From Serilophus lunatus (Eukaryota; Chordata; Aves; Passeriformes; Eurylaimidae): 64,000 nt of DNA. Of this stretch, positions 1 to 10,388 are shown piece after piece. Below the pieces are notes generated by a model. The model did no database searches, was not told the origin of the DNA, and saw only the letters and a list, made by a program, of their open reading frames with translations. The position numbers and the translations under genes are program-made. How positions within the stretch are numbered: position 1 is the first letter of the stretch; each line of letters opens with the position of its first letter. Location: assembly GCA_013399895.1 (NCBI GenBank), contig VXBA01001184.1:248001-312000 (forward strand), read 5' to 3'.

Positions 1-3000
1 TTTGAAGAGTTTCTCTGCTCTGTGTTACGCACATCTCTTGTTTTTTGACCAAGTATACAGAAATATCTGATGCTACTGCAATCCACATCATCATTTTATG
101 GAGATAAAAGACACACAATTTCACCTTTTGTTAAAATTTTTAGAATTACACTATACTCAGGGGATTGAAGGATAAGAATTCCCAAATCCCTTGAGCAAAA
201 TACAGCTCTTAATAATAGGGTTGTCTCGTACTCCCAGAACCTTTGTAGAATTAAACTCCTCTTAAAATTTCTACTTTATTTCAACTACAAAATAGTGCAG
301 ACATCAAAACTTTTCTGTTCTTAACTACTATACAAGCCCCTGTTTTAGGAACATGGCTTCTGGGTAGTGTAAAGGCCTATAAACTTTTATATATGGAAAC
401 TTTCCAACTCCCAAGTTAGCTCCTTTTTCTCTTTCTAAAGGTAATGAGCTGTGACAAAGATGGGTCCAGATAACACGTGATGGGCAATGGGGAAAAGAGT
501 TTTTCTAGAAAAACAAAGGATCGTAGTTAGATCCTAGTTATACTGGCAAGGATAAATCATAGAGAAAGATATTGTTAGTTTTGAACTGAAATTATGTGAC
601 AGAGAAGCTTGCAGAAAAAATAAAACAGCATCCCTGAAGTCCATTTCTAATTGGATACTGATTCACCAAAGGTAGCGTAGCAGTGCTACCTGTTACTTAC
701 TCCAGATTTATGTGAGCAACTGAATTTGAGGGTGAAAGGTAAAATCCAAAAACTAGTTAGCTTCATCCGTGACACAAATTCAATGATCTCTTCAAAAATG
801 TGCGCAAGAGCAGCCTGCAGAAAGCTTTTCTTAGCATATTGTACTTCCCTATTGTAAACTGAAGAACCTACAGGGTGTTAATAAGCTGAGTACAATAGCA
901 GGCCTTACTTTTAATAAGATGGTTTTTTTTCTGAAAGAACATTAAAGCCTCATTCAAAATGAAGGTGATAATGCATATGTATGGTGGCTTAATAATGAGA
1001 AATCACACCTTTCTTTCTTCTTACCCAGGTCCATCCCTCCACCTCTTTTTCAGAGGCTGCGCAGTTTTTAAATGAGTTGTCTGGTCAATAAGTAAAAAGT
1101 GTACTAGATGTCTTTAACATATTTGATTTTTCAGATAAAATGGAATACTTGAAAGCCTCAACAATGATTGAAGGTGTTTCTTTGCTTTACTCTAAAAGCT
1201 TTTTTGGCAAGTTTCCAACCAGTGAAGCACTTCACTGCACAGATGAAGTCCCTGCAACGACTTTAATATAAAGTTACACTCCTATACTCAAGGTGAGCAT
1301 ATTAAGAGATGGTAAATAACCAATATCTAAAGACCAAAAGATATCACAGGAAAGCTAGTTCCTCTATAGCTACACATTTAAAACCTCTGTTTATGTATAA
1401 TCTTAATTCTTATTGTAAAGCTACCATTGTTGTCTTCTTTATCAACTTTTTAATCAGTTTAAAATGCCTTAAAGCATAGGGAATAAGTATAAGGATTGTA
1501 AGTATAATCAGAAATGTGTTCAAATAATTAATCACACTAACACTCACATTGGTGTAATTCTTATACAGGATCATATTAGATATATTATGGAACAAAAGAA
1601 TGGTAGAGATCTGCTATGGCAACCCTTATTTTAGAGGATATCAATGACTGAAAGACTGATCCTGAGAGAATCTAGGGAGTTACAAAACTCTAGGCAAGGT
1701 AGCAAGTAGAATTACTCCTAAAAATTTTTCCAATGACCCGGATTTTTTTTAATTGCCTTTAAGATGTTTTTCTTATATCTAACTAGTGCTTCCCAGATAT
1801 TTTTAAACCAGAAGGCACACTGAGACTATGGGAAATAAGAATCCAAATATTAGGGGCAGGATTCTGGGGACAGACAAGCGAACAGCAGGATCCTGTTTCC
1901 AGGAGGGAATGTCAGACAAATTCTGCACTAATCTGGTGAGGTTTATGCCACATCTCCAAACAGACTTCAGCATGGGCATGTTCACAGTAGATTTCTACAT
2001 TAAGATAAAATTCTCCTTACTAATGATGGAGATCTTGGGAAGTTGAGCCGCGTGCGTATGTCGAAGGCTGTAACTAATGTATCTCCTGTCTCCCTCAAAA
2101 AATGCTATTGAAAATCATTGAGAAATGCTTGTTTCTGCAACAACCACAGCAAACTTTCATTTCAAAAACGTATAAGTGATTTTATAAATATCAAATAAAC
2201 ATCAGTGAAACCCTTAAACCCACTCAATTTCAGTAAATATGATTTAATCTTATTTCCTCTGCACCTCACCTTACTACTCCCACTGCCACACAGAACTCCT
2301 TCCCCTGAGTAGAAAAATGTCCAAGTGCAAATAATCACTGGCAGAAAAAAACACATAGGGCATATTCAATTTAAATTATACAAAAATGAAAGCTACAGGT
2401 CACAGAAGAGAAGATGGTACACAGCCCTTCAGAGAATAAAATATTATCCTCCCTAAAACCTTGACCATCTGTCAATTTACATGTGTCAATTTAAATTGAT
2501 AATTTGGCATGTTTTTTCAAGTCACAGAGGCTTTAGAACTGTGAGACATCATGCAAAATGGAAGACTTATTTCAATAAGTTTTGGATCAGAACATTGTGT
2601 GAAGATACAGACAGCTTTGACACTTTACCTGTCCCACAAAATCATAAAGTATATATGACTTACTAGGAAAGGATCCCACACCTACTTTGTGCCTGTGAGG
2701 ACCACTTCCCTGTGTCAAATTCAACTATTTCTCAAAGATGCTTTCTGCACCCAAGAGGACTATTAGAAGTACAAGCCATGTGAAAGGTGTATCCTCCCTC
2801 TGATGAGCTGAGAGAAAAAGGATTCTAGTTTGTCTTTTTCACAGAGTTTTTCCCTCTTTCAAAAGACAAAATATGTTTAGAAAACTGCCTCTTTAAAATT
2901 AAACAGTGTTAAAGCTGAAAATTTGGTGGTTTGTCTGCTTCTTTCCCAGTTGAGGCTTTTAAGATGCAATGATTTAGCATTGTTGTAGCATCCAAAATAA

Positions 3001-3886
3001 ATTATAGGCAGTCCTGAAAATCTTCAGTCTACAACAGAGATGCTTACTACTGCTCTGCTCTTACATGTGCTTAGACCAACTCTAGGGTTAGAATACTTGT
3101 TTTGTCTCAGTTATCCTTCTCATCTTTCATTTTTTTGCTGAGCAACTCGTCACATTTTTATGCAGCCAACGTTTCTACTAGAAAACAAAAAATAAAGCAT
3201 AATTTCAGAGTAATATTCTCATGACCTCTTGTCATTACTTTTCAGCCCAGTTGGTATATAAACACCAGCCTACATATTATCTTGAGAGCAAATGCCATCT
3301 GAGAAATACCAGGACACAGAAAATTATCACTTACACAAAAGAATATAAAATGACACTACTGGTTAAAATATAAGGCATATTGAAAGAACTTTTCATGTGG
3401 CATTTTTATGTGATAATTCTTAAAATGGTGCGTTTCAGTCTTCATATAAATAAGTGGATGTTAATAGGCCATTCATACAGATTCCCCTTGTTAAAAGACC
3501 AAGGAGATAACACTCACATTTATACATGTGTAAGTACAATTAATATTGAAACCCAACTGGAAACAAAATTGCTTTAGTTAACCAACCATTGCAAGGCAAT
3601 CAAATGTGGTATCAAACGTAATTGTAGAAAATCCATTTGGGGAATAACAGCAATTACTTCATACAAAAATCTCCACTCCTTCCAGCTCATGTACAATTTT
3701 TTTATGTGTCTTTATGTCAGAAAAATAATTGGACCATCACAAGCGTTAAACTCAGCCCTATTTTCACTCTGTAGTGTACATGAAATTTCAAAGTGATAAG
3801 GTTGTTTCATTTAGATATATTGGTTTGTACCTCTGAGTTCTAACTGCTTTAATCTAAAAATATTCAAGTAGGCTTAATTCCTCCAG
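1..3886. other. upstream/intron sequence, no firm feature
   Basis: No repeat or gene is firmly supported here. If the plus-strand exon at 3887 is real, this is its upstream intron or introns. Three weak exon-like items were seen: a pyrimidine-rich acceptor at about 1029 followed by a short open stretch, a small plus-strand ORF at 1828-2046, and a 35-bp minus-strand segment at 2270-2304 with good splice motifs on both sides. None joins in phase to the exons I call. Confidence 0.5.
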
Positions 3887-4021
3887 CTGAGCATGCAGTT
3901 GGGGAATTGAACAATGCCAATGGAACACGAAACAGAGGATGGCATTTCTTTGTTTGCCTGAAGCAAAGCAATCTTGATTTGCCTTCATTAACTCCACAAA
4001 TAATCTCTGAAGACCTAATAG
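3887..4021 (+). CDS. penultimate coding exon of an unidentified plus-strand gene
   Basis: Seen: a 135-bp segment between an acceptor (TTCCTCCAG at its left edge) and a near-consensus donor, GTAAGTATT. It is open in one frame: two bases, 44 codons, one base. The peptide contains AVGELNNANGTRNRGWHFFV and then VCLKQSNLDLPSLTPQ. The donor leaves one base (G), and the exon at 8184 begins with two bases (AC), giving a GAC codon, so the two join without a frame break. An upstream acceptor ending at 3871 would add five codons in the same phase. No start codon is present, so earlier exons must lie to the left, probably outside the window. I do not recognise the protein family. A chance open stretch of this length is possible; the phase match to a strong terminal exon is the main support. 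Confidence 0.42.
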
Positions 4022-4692
4022 GTAAGTATTATTTTAGGGCCATTGATGTAAACTGCAGTTCAGATATTTAAACCAATTTTTTGCTTAATCAGTAAACAAT
4101 GTGTCACAATATTTTTTATCCTTCTATTTATTAATTATTTTTTGTCTTTTTTACTTAGGGGACATATGGTAAGTTTAATTATTATTCTTAATTAATATAA
4201 CTTTGAATAATTTTGCACCTTTAGTAAATTAATTAGTAATTGCTAAAATTAATTTGATATTTAATTGTCAGTGCAAAATACCCACATCCATTATGACCTT
4301 TATTTCTGTCATTAACTATAAACTAATGGTAAATATGTAAGGTACACTCTCTTATCTCACTTTAGGTTTTTATTTTGGCTCTTCAAACATTCCATATGCA
4401 CCTGATGAGTTCATTTATTAACAAAAATAATATATTTATTATACAGTGTTAGTCTGTTTATTTAGAAAGCCATGCAAAGTGATAGGAGGAAAGGAATACG
4501 AAAATACTTTAGCTGACATGACATATTCTCTGTTCAGTGTTTTGCTGGGTTACAGCTTCCCAGGTTCAAACTAATTTCAATCTGAGCTTTCTATGTTCAC
4601 AGCTATTTTTGGTTTTGGCAAACATGGTCAGATTGTTTCAGATAAAATCAAAATAAAATTATGGTAAAGATTCCTTTGCCTATTGATTCTGC
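4022..4692. other. intron sequence before the CR1 cluster
   Basis: AT-rich sequence between the plus-strand donor at 4021 and the first CR1 copy. It contains a microexon-like element at 4159-4168, described under findings. Nothing else recognised. Confidence 0.45.
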
Positions 4693-4945
4693 CAAAATCA
4701 TAGAGTGGATCCTCTTGGAAACTATGCTATGGGACATGGAGGACAAGGAGGTGACTGGTGACGGCCAACATGGCTGTAGGTGCAAATTGCACTAGGTGCA
4801 ATTGGTGTCATCTACCTGGACTTGTACAAAGCATTTCATACTGCCCTATACCATGTCCTCATCTCTAAAATGGAGGTGTAGCAAACCACTTGGATAAGGA
4901 ATTGGTTGGATATTCTCACTCAAAGAGCTGCAATCAACAGTTCCC
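4693..4945 (+). mobile_element. CR1 LINE fragment, reverse transcriptase region only
   Basis: Recognised from CR1 ORF2 nucleotide pattern: the segment around 4700-4760 matches the stretch encoding the end of the RT linker, and 4808-4940 matches the part encoding 'VIYLDL..KAF' through 'RNWLD'. An internal deletion removes roughly 80 bp between these parts. It is truncated at both ends and has no 3' tail, so it is not a simple 5'-truncated insertion. It abuts the start of the next, longer CR1 copy, which suggests that one CR1 inserted into or next to the other, or that they were rearranged. The family call is firm; exact edges are approximate. Confidence 0.8.
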
Positions 4946-4966
4946 TGGAAGGGTAATGGTTTAAAG

Positions 4967-5570
4967 TTGCTTGGAAGGGGGAAAGAGAAAATACCAGGGT
5001 TGCCAGTGATGAATAGTGGGATGGTGTGCCAAAATGTAGGGAAACCAGTGCTAATGGGAACCTTCAATCTGCTTCAGGAGGTGTACAATGTACCACACTT
5101 GAAATGTTTCTACACCAATGCACGCAGCATGAGGGAACAACCAAGAGGAGCTCAAAGCTTTGGCTCAGTCCCAGAGACTTGACATCACTGGCATAAGGGA
5201 AACCTGAGGGGGCTGAGTCCTGTGATTGGAGTGCCTGGTTGCATGTTTACAGCTCTTTAGGAGGGACAGGAAGGGCAGAAGGAGATGGGGGTGGCATTGT
5301 GTATAATGGTAAGAATGCATGGAGCTCACAGTAGGTAATGGCAACGTTGAGAGCCTTTGGATAAGAATCAAGGGGCAAACAAATAGTATGGATGTCAACA
5401 TCGGAATCTACTGTACACCTCTCAGCCAGGACAATGATGCCGATGAATCATTATTCTTTGAGGAACTAAGGGATGCTTCCAAGTCAACTGCCCTTGTCCT
5501 TATGAGGGACTTCAGCTTGGCAGAAATTGAATGGGAGCATCACACTGTTTGTACAACCTAAGCCAGAAGA
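4967..5570 (+). pseudogene. CR1 ORF2 endonuclease domain remnant
   Basis: The region encodes recognisable parts of the CR1 apurinic-type endonuclease: NVPHLKCFYTNARSM at about 5087-5131, then a frame-shifted remnant of the FRRDRQGRRGGG block around 5260-5300, then LWIRIKGQ and the acidic FFEELRDAS stretch. The motif usually reading GDFN is RDFS here (about 5505-5516): the aspartate is kept, the asparagine, a conserved active-site position in this fold, is replaced by serine. Frame changes near 5180 and 5300 and a stop at 5559 break it. This is a dead copy. Confidence 0.8.
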
Positions 5571-6439
5571 TTCCTAAAAAGCCTGAATGACAACTTTATG
5601 GAACAGGTCCTAAGGGAGCCAACTCAGAAAGATGCCCTCCTTGATATCTGCAGATCTTCTCAACAGAGTGGATTTAATGAGCAAAGTGAAGATTGGTGGC
5701 CATCTTAGATTCAGAGACCACAAAGTGTTTGAGTTTAAAATCTCCGTTTACAGAAGAAAAAGTGCCAACAAAACCTCAACTCTGGACATGAGAAGAGTAG
5801 ACTTCAGGCTGCTCAGGAAATTACTAAAGTCCCCTGGAAAAATGTTTGTGCAGGTGCTGGAGTCCATCAGTGCTGGTTACTTTTTAAACATCACCTTCCA
5901 AGGGCACAGGACCAGGCAATTTCCAAACACTGGAAGTCAAGCTGATGAGGCAAAAGGCTGGATTGGCTGAACAGGAAAAAGCAGAAAAGGAAGGTGTATG
6001 TCCAGTGGAAGCAAGGTCAGGTGACACGGGAAGAATACAGAGATGCTGCTTGCCATTGAAGGGAGAAAATTCATTTGCAGCCAAAGCAAAATTCATGCTC
6101 TGAGCTCTGAGCTTTGGCCAGAGTTGAAGCTTATGGCCAGAGCTGAAGCTCGCCAGAAATGTAGGGGACAATAAAAAGAGTTTTTTTCAAATGTATTAAT
6201 GGCAAAAGGCAGCATACAAGTATCATCAGCCAGTTACAGAATGAGGATGGTCACCTCACAAACAGGGACAAAGACAAGGCAGAGGTGTTTAATGATTTCT
6301 TTGCCTTTGTCTTAAACATGGATGACAGATCAAGGGGACCTCAGTGCCCTAATTTGGAGGACCATGACTGTAAGAATGATCAATGCCCAGCTGACCCTGA
6401 ACTGTTAAGGGATCTGTTGCTCCAGCTGGATTCCTGAAA

Positions 6440-7350
6440 ATCTATGAGGCCTGATGGGATTCATTTGAGAATTCACACAGAGCTAACTGATGTCATTGTA
6501 AAGCCTGCTGATGATTTTCAAGTAGTCCTGGGAATCTGGAGAGGTCCCAATTGACTGGAAGGTGGCAAACACTGTCCTGATTTTCAAGGTCAGGAAGGAG
6601 GAACCCTGAAAACTACAGGCCTGTCAGTCCCACTTCAGTGCCCAATAAAATCATAGCAAAGATTATTCTGGAAGGTATTGAAAAACATCCAGAGGATAAC
6701 ACAATCATTGGTCACAGCCAGCTTGGCTTCATGAGGGGAAAGCTCTGCTTGTTGAACTTATTTCCTTCTACAACAGGGTAACTGACCCAGTTGGTCTAGA
6801 AAAGCCAGTAGATGTTAATCTTTTTAGAGTTCGGCACTTAATACTGTCTCTCACAGTACCCTTCTGGACAAAACATCCAGCATACAGCTGGATAACTGTG
6901 TTACATGATGAGTGAGCAATTGTCTCACAGGTTGGCCACAAAGCGTTATAGTGAATGGAGTAACATCAGGCTGGTATCTGGTCACTGTTAGAGTCCCACA
7001 GGGCTCCGTTCTCAGCTCAGTTCCCTTCAATATCTTCACTAATGACTTAGGCAAAGGAGTTGAAGGAACTTTAAGTAAGTTTGTAAACAACCCTAAATTG
7101 GGAGGGGCTATCAACTCCCTCAAGGACAGAGAGGGCCTGGAGAGAAACTTCAACAAAGACAGATGGTCAATCACCAACCACATGAAGCTTGCGCAGATTT
7201 GGGCACCACAATAAAAATAGACATTAAGAGGGCATCCAAAACAAGCCACGAGGATGGTGAAGGATCTTGAGGGGAAGCCATATGAGGAGTGGCTGAGGTC
7301 ACTTGGTTTGTTCAGCCTGGAGAAGAAGAAACTGACGGGAGACCTAATCA
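6440..7350 (+). pseudogene. CR1 ORF2 reverse transcriptase remnant
   Basis: RT landmarks in order: a WKVAN segment near 6560, GHSQLGFMRGK near 6710-6745, CLTGWPQSVIVNGVTSGW at 6922-6975, VPQGS near 6993, then FVNNPKLGG at 7080-7106. In working CR1-type RTs the last motif carries two adjacent aspartates (F/Y-A-D-D); both are asparagine here, so the catalytic centre is lost. After NHMKL the frame passes through a deletion junction at about 7185-7197 into IWAPQ, then a stop, and continues as YEEWLRSLGLFSLEK (about 7281-7327), the usual CR1 ORF2 C-terminus. Confidence 0.85.
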
Positions 7351-7710
7351 CAGTCTACAACTTCCTTGTGGGAAGTTTTTCCCCTCCTTAAGGGGAAAAG
7401 GAGGGGCAGGCACTGATCTCTTTACTCTCATGACCAGTGACAAAACTGGAACAAATGACATGAAACTGAGTCAGGGGAAGCTTAAGTTGGATATCAGGAA
7501 AATTTTTTCACTCAGAGGGTGGTGGAGCACTGGAAAAGACACCCCAGAAATATGGTCATAGCAACAGTCTTGTCTCAGTTCAGTAAGTGTTTGGACAACA
7601 CTCTCAGGCACATGGTGTTATTCTTGGAGTCTCCTGTGTAGGGCCAGGATTTGGACTCAATGATCCTGATGGGTCCTTTCCAATTCAGCATAGTCTATGA
7701 TTCAAATAAA

Positions 7711-7957
7711 CTGAAAGAAGGTAGAGTTAGATTAAGTATTAAGAAGAATTTTTTTCTTGTGAAGGTGGTGAGGCACTGACACAGGTTGCCCAGAGAACTT
7801 GTGGATCTCTCATCCCTGGGAGTGTTCAAGGCCACGTTGGATGGAGTTTTGAGCAAACTAGTCTAGTAGAAAGTGTCCATGTCCATAGCAAGGAGGTCAG
7901 CACTTAGGTGAGCTTTAAAGTCCCTTCCAAGCCTAACTATTCTATGATTCTGTGATT
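7711..7957 (+). mobile_element. CR1 3'-end fragment (5'-truncated)
   Basis: Typical CR1 3' untranslated region: GGTGGTGAGGCACTG near 7763, then CAGGTTGCCCAGAGAA, a 'gtgttcaaggcca' block, and the terminal ATTCTATGATTCTGTGATT at 7938-7956. It follows the tail of the longer CR1 copy by a few bases in the same orientation, so two CR1 3' ends lie in tandem. Either a second insertion landed at the first element's tail, or the two were juxtaposed by deletion. Confidence 0.9.
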
Positions 7958-8183
7958 AATCAAAAAAACAAAATTTAAATTTTCACTTTTGTTTTTCATT
8001 GCTTGGTCTTCTTGAAGTAGTTGGAATTTAATATACTACAGTACTAAAAATATTGAAAGAGATTATACTCTCATTGAATTAAAATTTTATGCAAAAGGGA
8101 TTTCAGTAGATGTGGATTTGTGGTTTTCTCAGTAGTTTAGTCCTAAGTATTTTTACGAAGTACAAGCAAATTTTCTCCTTTAG
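7958..8183. other. end of the last plus-strand intron
   Basis: Unique AT-rich sequence between the CR1 tail and the terminal exon. It ends in a pyrimidine-rich acceptor, TTTTCTCCTTTAG (8171-8183). Confidence 0.4.
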
Positions 8184-8254
8184 ACAATTTGGACAATCTT
8201 TACATTAAATTATTAGCTGAAATAGCAAAAAAGAAGCTGTGTGGCCAAATCTGA
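8184..8254 (+). CDS. terminal coding exon of the unidentified plus-strand gene
   Basis: Seen: after the acceptor TTTTCTCCTTTAG, the exon has two bases (AC), 22 codons and a TGA stop at 8252-8254. The peptide is NLDNLYIKLLAEIAKKKLCG then QI; it is amphipathic and looks helical, ending in a basic tail. Joined to the exon ending at 4021, the junction codon is GAC (Asp) and the protein reads ISEDLID-NLDNLY without a break. An AATAAA follows 120 bp later. The family is unknown to me. The 4.2-kb intron before it holds the CR1 cluster. The alternative is a chance coincidence of an acceptor, a 22-codon frame and a poly(A) hexamer. Confidence 0.42.
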
Positions 8255-8374
8255 ATCTTCCAAGTTTTTTCACATTCTTAGCTATCCCAGGATGCTGAAT
8301 TTTTATTATACTGTGACAATAACCTGAAAATTAAATCTTTAATGCTTACATGCTTCTTTTGCTATAAACTGTGC

Positions 8375-8380
8375 AATAAA
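8375..8380 (+). terminator. candidate poly(A) signal of the plus-strand gene
   Basis: AATAAA, 120 bp after the TGA of the proposed terminal exon, followed by a GT-containing stretch (AAGGTGTTAG) about 20 bp downstream, as expected around a cleavage site. A weaker ATTAAA lies near 8330. Confidence 0.4.
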
Positions 8381-8399
8381 CACTCATATTTCGAATAAG

Positions 8400-9706
8400 G
8401 TGTTAGAGCAGGCATTCCAGCAGTGTTTTGATTGACACATCCCTTTTAGCTCTATACAGATTTTGGTCTTACAGGCAGCCTTCTTTGCCCTTCATTTTCT
8501 TTGCATATGTTCCACTCAAGTCAACTCATATATACTTCCCCAGAACGAATGTTTGTGATATTTTCCCCTGGAAAATCCATAGACAATTATTCAGCTGCAT
8601 TCTGACTGTCAAGGGCATTGCTGATCACGAGCTCATTAGAAGCAGAAATAGCTTGTCCCATGAGTTTCTTTCTACAGTGACTCATGTGCAGCTCTGCTGG
8701 AAGGGCTTTCATCACCCAAAACCAAATCCTGGATGAGAAATGAACTTCATACAGCATGATGTAGATCGTTCATAGTGCTATCAGAAGTACTTCAAGAACC
8801 CTCAACTGCAGAAAGTCTTACAGTCTATTTTCTATGACCCACCACAGCCATTAGGAGGATGAATCTTCCAGTGAAAATTAAGTTTATCAGAAAGATGGGT
8901 GTGCAAACTAATTTGAGCAGGCATCTTTTAAAAAGTAGGCCAGAAGAGAAGAAAAATCACTTCTGGCAAAAATGGAACAAATTAAATTATAGGAGGCTTA
9001 ATACATTTATTTGAAATTTAATTGCGTAACCTAATGTCAAGGTCATTACATGGTGCACACTGTTCTCATCCAAATTCAAAACAGCAAAGCACAAGCTCAG
9101 TTTGCAGTTACTTTATTGTAAGTCCAACCACATTTGTTTTTTCAATACTTACAATCATCTTTGTCTGAGTCACAACATTAATATAAAATCACATTTAAAA
9201 ATAATTTTGAGATCTCTCCTTGGCAATGAATGCTAACAAAATCTGAAGCCCTTCCAGTATGACTGATTCCTACTGCAGGTAAATGGTAAAAAGAAAACCA
9301 AAAGCCAAGCAGATGTTGTTTACATGAAGCCAGAAAGTACCACAGAAGCAAAATGATTAGGAAGAGATTCTCACTGTATTCACAGGGCTCTGCATTGAGT
9401 CCATCAAACCTGCAGGTTTTGTTTTCTATTCACAAGAGAGACAGATTAGCAGAAAAGGTCACTGTAGCATTCTCATTAAAGCATCTCTATGGAATATGCA
9501 TCCTGTGTTTTACTGTGTATTTTTACTGTGTATTAGAAGCTGTGTCTGTGCAAAGAACACACTTAAAAGCATTCAGGATAATGTCCAGACCCTCTCTAAA
9601 CTCCTAAAGGCAGTCACTCCTATTGGAATTATCTGGCCTGATCTTGGGGGGCTTTTTTGTCTGTTTTCAGATCTTCAAGTGCCTCAGTAACACTGGATCA
9701 GAATGG
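8400..9706. other. intergenic sequence between convergent gene ends
   Basis: No repeat or coding exon supported. A 12-bp minus-strand segment at 9153-9164 lies between an AG and a GTAAGTATT donor but is too short to believe alone. Short plus-strand ORFs near 8428-8736 and 9353-9690 have no family resemblance. Confidence 0.45.
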
Positions 9707-9711
9707 ACATT
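9707..9711. repeat. target site duplication, left copy (ACATT)
   Basis: ACATT lies directly before the TGTGCTG start of the LTR and is repeated exactly at 10276-10280. A 5-bp duplication fits the ERVL-like class. Confidence 0.75.
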
Positions 9712-9947
9712 TGTGCTGCTTTTGCCAGGGGTAGAAATAATTTTCTTCACAGTAGCTAGCATAGGCTATATTTTTGATTTGTGTTGGAAACAGTGTTGAT
9801 AACTAGGGGATGTTTTTCTTATTGCTGAACAGTGGTTTCACACAGCCAAGGCCTTTTCTGCATCTCACCCCAACAGTGAAGAGGCTAGGGTTGTAGAGAT
9901 GACCCCAAGTGGCCCCAGGGATATTCCATATGGCATCATGCTCAACA

Positions 9948-9953
9948 TATAAA
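9948..9953 (+). promoter_or_regulatory. TATA box of the LTR
   Basis: TATAAA, preceded by TCATGCTCAACA and followed by AGCTGG, in the position where this LTR type carries its core promoter. Whether it is still active cannot be told from sequence. Confidence 0.6.
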
Positions 9954-10139
9954 GCTGGAGGAAGAAGAAGGAAAGGGAGAGGAGGACGTTCAGAGTGATG
10001 TTTTTTGTATTCATGTCATCATTAAATGCAAACAAGCCCTGCTTTCCAGAGGATGGCTGAACACCTGCCTGCTCATGAGAAGCGGTGAAGGAATTCCTTG
10101 TTTTGCTTTGCTTCTGTACACAACTATTTTGCCTCATTG

Positions 10140-10145
10140 ATTAAA
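10140..10145 (+). terminator. poly(A) signal of the LTR
   Basis: ATTAAA followed by CTGTCTTTATGTC, the expected R-region signal of this LTR type, about 190 bp after the TATA box. Confidence 0.55.
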
Positions 10146-10275
10146 CTGTCTTTATGTCAATCCATGAGTTTTCTCATTTTTTTAGTCTTCCAATTATTTC
10201 CTCCATTCAGACGCAGCAGGAATGAGCAAGAAGCTGTGAAGTGCTTACTTACCAACTGAGGTTAAAACCATAAAA

Positions 10276-10280
10276 ACATT
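10276..10280. repeat. target site duplication, right copy (ACATT)
   Basis: Exact copy of the 5 bp at 9707-9711, directly after the LTR end. An intact pair shows that both LTR boundaries were set by integration and that no large deletion crossed them. Confidence 0.75.
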
Positions 10281-10382
10281 ATAGAAAACCACTGTGCATT
10301 TAACTGTGTGCCACTATGATTCTAGTGGATGTGCAGTCACAGGGTAGGTTTATAGTAACATCACATAAAAGCACCATATGCT

Positions 10383-10388
10383 TTTATT
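10383..10388 (-). terminator. candidate poly(A) signal of the minus-strand gene
   Basis: TTTATT on the plus strand, read as AATAAA on the minus strand, about 520 bp beyond the proposed stop at 10911. It would give a 3' UTR covering about 10365-10910, ending about 90 bp before the solo LTR. Other signals further on are possible. Confidence 0.3.

Larger units (their letters stand above)
4946..7703 (+). mobile_element. nearly full-length ORF2 copy of a CR1 LINE, decayed
   Basis: A long CR1 copy with an apurinic endonuclease region, a reverse transcriptase region and a typical CR1 3' end (a short tail reading TCTATGATTC near 7694-7703). The coding part is broken into several frames, so it cannot make ORF2 protein. 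Endonuclease landmarks begin with YTNARSM at 5111. RT landmarks include VPQGS near 6993 and KLGG near 7095. A deletion joins the post-RT region directly to the C-terminal WAPQ motif (7200-7211). CR1 elements typically 5'-truncate on insertion; this one keeps most of ORF2 but I see no ORF1. It sits in the last intron of the proposed plus-strand gene, in the same orientation. Confidence 0.9.
9712..10275 (+). mobile_element. solo LTR of an avian ERVL-like endogenous retrovirus
   Basis: Recognised from an LTR pattern common in bird genomes. It starts with TGTGCTG and holds the 'gttggaaacagtgttgataac' type block near 9783, then 'aaggccttttctgc', 'agggatattccata' (9918-9931), a TATA box at 9948, a 'cttgttttgctttgctt' block and an ATTAAA signal at 10140. 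It ends with CCATAAAA where related copies usually read CCACGACA, so the terminal CA has mutated. Length is 564 bp. No internal retroviral sequence and no second LTR are present, so this is a solo LTR left by recombination between the two LTRs of an old provirus. It has no coding capacity. It lies between the 3' ends of two convergent genes. The family name is inferred from the pattern and the 5-bp duplication. Confidence 0.85.

Noticed and set aside
1030..1083. Plus-strand exon candidate after CTTTCTTCTTACCCAG with reading FSEAAQFLNELS
   Set aside because: Good acceptor, but the only phase-compatible donor (GTCAAT) is poor and the frame stops right after it.
6851..7351. 166-codon minus-strand ORF, the longest frame in the first 10 kb
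   Set aside because: It is the antisense of the CR1 reverse transcriptase region; the sense strand carries the recognisable motifs.
9153..9164. 12-bp minus-strand microexon-like segment with a GTAAGTATT donor
   Set aside because: Weak acceptor, too short to judge, and it lies beyond the proposed stop of the minus-strand gene.
9865..10137. 90-codon minus-strand ORF
   Set aside because: Antisense of the LTR; the LTR has no coding role here.
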